A stretch of 64,000 bases of DNA from Symsagittifera roscoffensis (lineage: Eukaryota > Xenacoelomorpha > Acoela > Convolutidae), in the NCBI RefSeq assembly GCF_963678635.1, contig NC_087064.1:64659548-64723547 (forward strand), written 5' to 3'. Under the pieces are notes generated by a model. It ran no database searches. It saw only the letters and a program-made list of their open reading frames with translations, and was not told the origin of the DNA. How positions within the stretch are numbered: the first letter of the stretch is position 1; every line of letters begins with the position of its first letter. Below, piece after piece: positions 63,446-64,000 of the stretch. Both the position numbers and the translations under genes were made by a program.

Positions 63446-64000
63446 TTAGTTTTCGAGTTCGCTGTCACTTTCTTCTATGTGCCACACCATATTTTCTTCT
63501 AAACAGAGCTAAATTATCATGTTCAACCTTAAATTTTTCTTTCTTGTACCTTCTATCACAAATTTTTTCAATTTTTCGCCAACCATATAGGGAAATTCTT
63601 AAGGGACTGAAACACTTCTTCAGATCTCTGTAGATTATTTCAAACTCATCCATTTTTTCATAAAAAGTCATTTGTAGTAAATGTTCACTTGTAAGCCAAG
63701 AAAAACTATTTCCTTATCCAAGATCCGCAACTTCATGAAAAGATTTTTTCACTTGAATCATATGAAAAACCGTACTTTTTTCTCAAAAGTGACATAGACA
63801 TAACCAATTCTTTTCTAAATTCTCCATATCTTTCACTCTCGAGTTCTCTCCATTCTGAAAGATCTTTGACAATTTGATCATTAGACTGGGAGATTTTTTT
63901 AAATTTGAGAATCATGACAACTTTGGTACCAATTTCAAGCTGGATGCAGTAACTCTGCCCGTTCTGTTTTGATTGGTTTCAACTTTTGCTAAAGATTTCT
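63446..64000 (-). pseudogene. Block H, two frameshifts, runs to window edge
   Basis: N-terminal frame 63733-63915 and beyond: N-G-Q-S-Y-C-I-Q-L-E-I-G-T-K-V-V, ILKFKKISQSNDQIVKDLSE, then MSLLRKKYGFSYDSS. The C-terminal frame 63465-63671 runs M-T-F-Y-E-K-M-D-E-F-E-I-I to NLALFRRKYGVAH. A two-base loss near 63477 removes the DSELEN frame, and an extra T (GATTTTTTCAC) separates the halves. The N-terminus may extend past 64000. Confidence 0.5.

Overview
The window looks like non-coding-rich, repeat-dominated nuclear DNA of a nematode, most likely Caenorhabditis-like. The grounds are strong A/T richness with long A and T runs, TTTTCAG-type splice acceptors, AATAAA signals, a tRNA-derived SINE, and no operon or ribosome-binding-site structure. 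The species cannot be fixed from sequence alone. No long conserved gene is present: no rRNA, no CRISPR, no recognisable transposase, polymerase, integrase or capsid ORF. Almost everything is short ORF fragments (45-180 codons) that recur in many copies.

Layout. 1-1925 is a tandem satellite of about 69 bp per unit, each unit able to fold as a hairpin. 1930-4118 is low-copy sequence with no confident gene. 4119-4318 is an assembly gap of 200 N. From about 4.6 kb to the end, the window is one repeated locus. I name its recurring blocks A, B, C, D, E, F, G, H, K, L and M. A is a C2H2 zinc-finger-like ORF behind CCAAT boxes. B is a 48-codon ORF. C is an arm spacer. D, G, H, L and M are small hypothetical ORFs. 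E is two ORFs separated by one stop. F is a 33-bp minisatellite. K is a TATA-box gene.

The most complete module runs A(-) D(+) E(+) F G(+) H(+) K(-) L(+) M(+) A(+) at 46.5-54.5 kb. Its exact reverse complement, A(-) M(-) L(-) K(+) H(-) G(-) F E(-) D(-) A(+), lies at 6.6-13.6 kb. The A blocks therefore sit as outward-facing inverted repeats at both ends of an 8-kb small-gene block. Outside A, the repeat continues into C, B and a 'centre' segment. Around 23-32 kb the centre and its two arms form a large inverted repeat, itself tandemly duplicated (24.10-27.88 and 27.89-31.67 kb). Left of it are two near-identical 4.08-kb tandem units (13.0-17.05, 17.05-21.1 kb). Right of it are three tandem units starting at 29.6, 34.8 and 39.4 kb. 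55-64 kb repeats the left-hand orientation.

Nearly all copies of A, D, G, H, L and M carry frameshifts, stops or truncations, so this is a largely decayed array. Several segments are nevertheless almost identical to each other, which implies recent duplication or gene conversion. The block order, terminal inverted repeats and small genes with their own CCAAT or TATA promoters, facing divergently and convergently, suggest a multi-gene repeated element that I do not recognise. Its function and origin are open.
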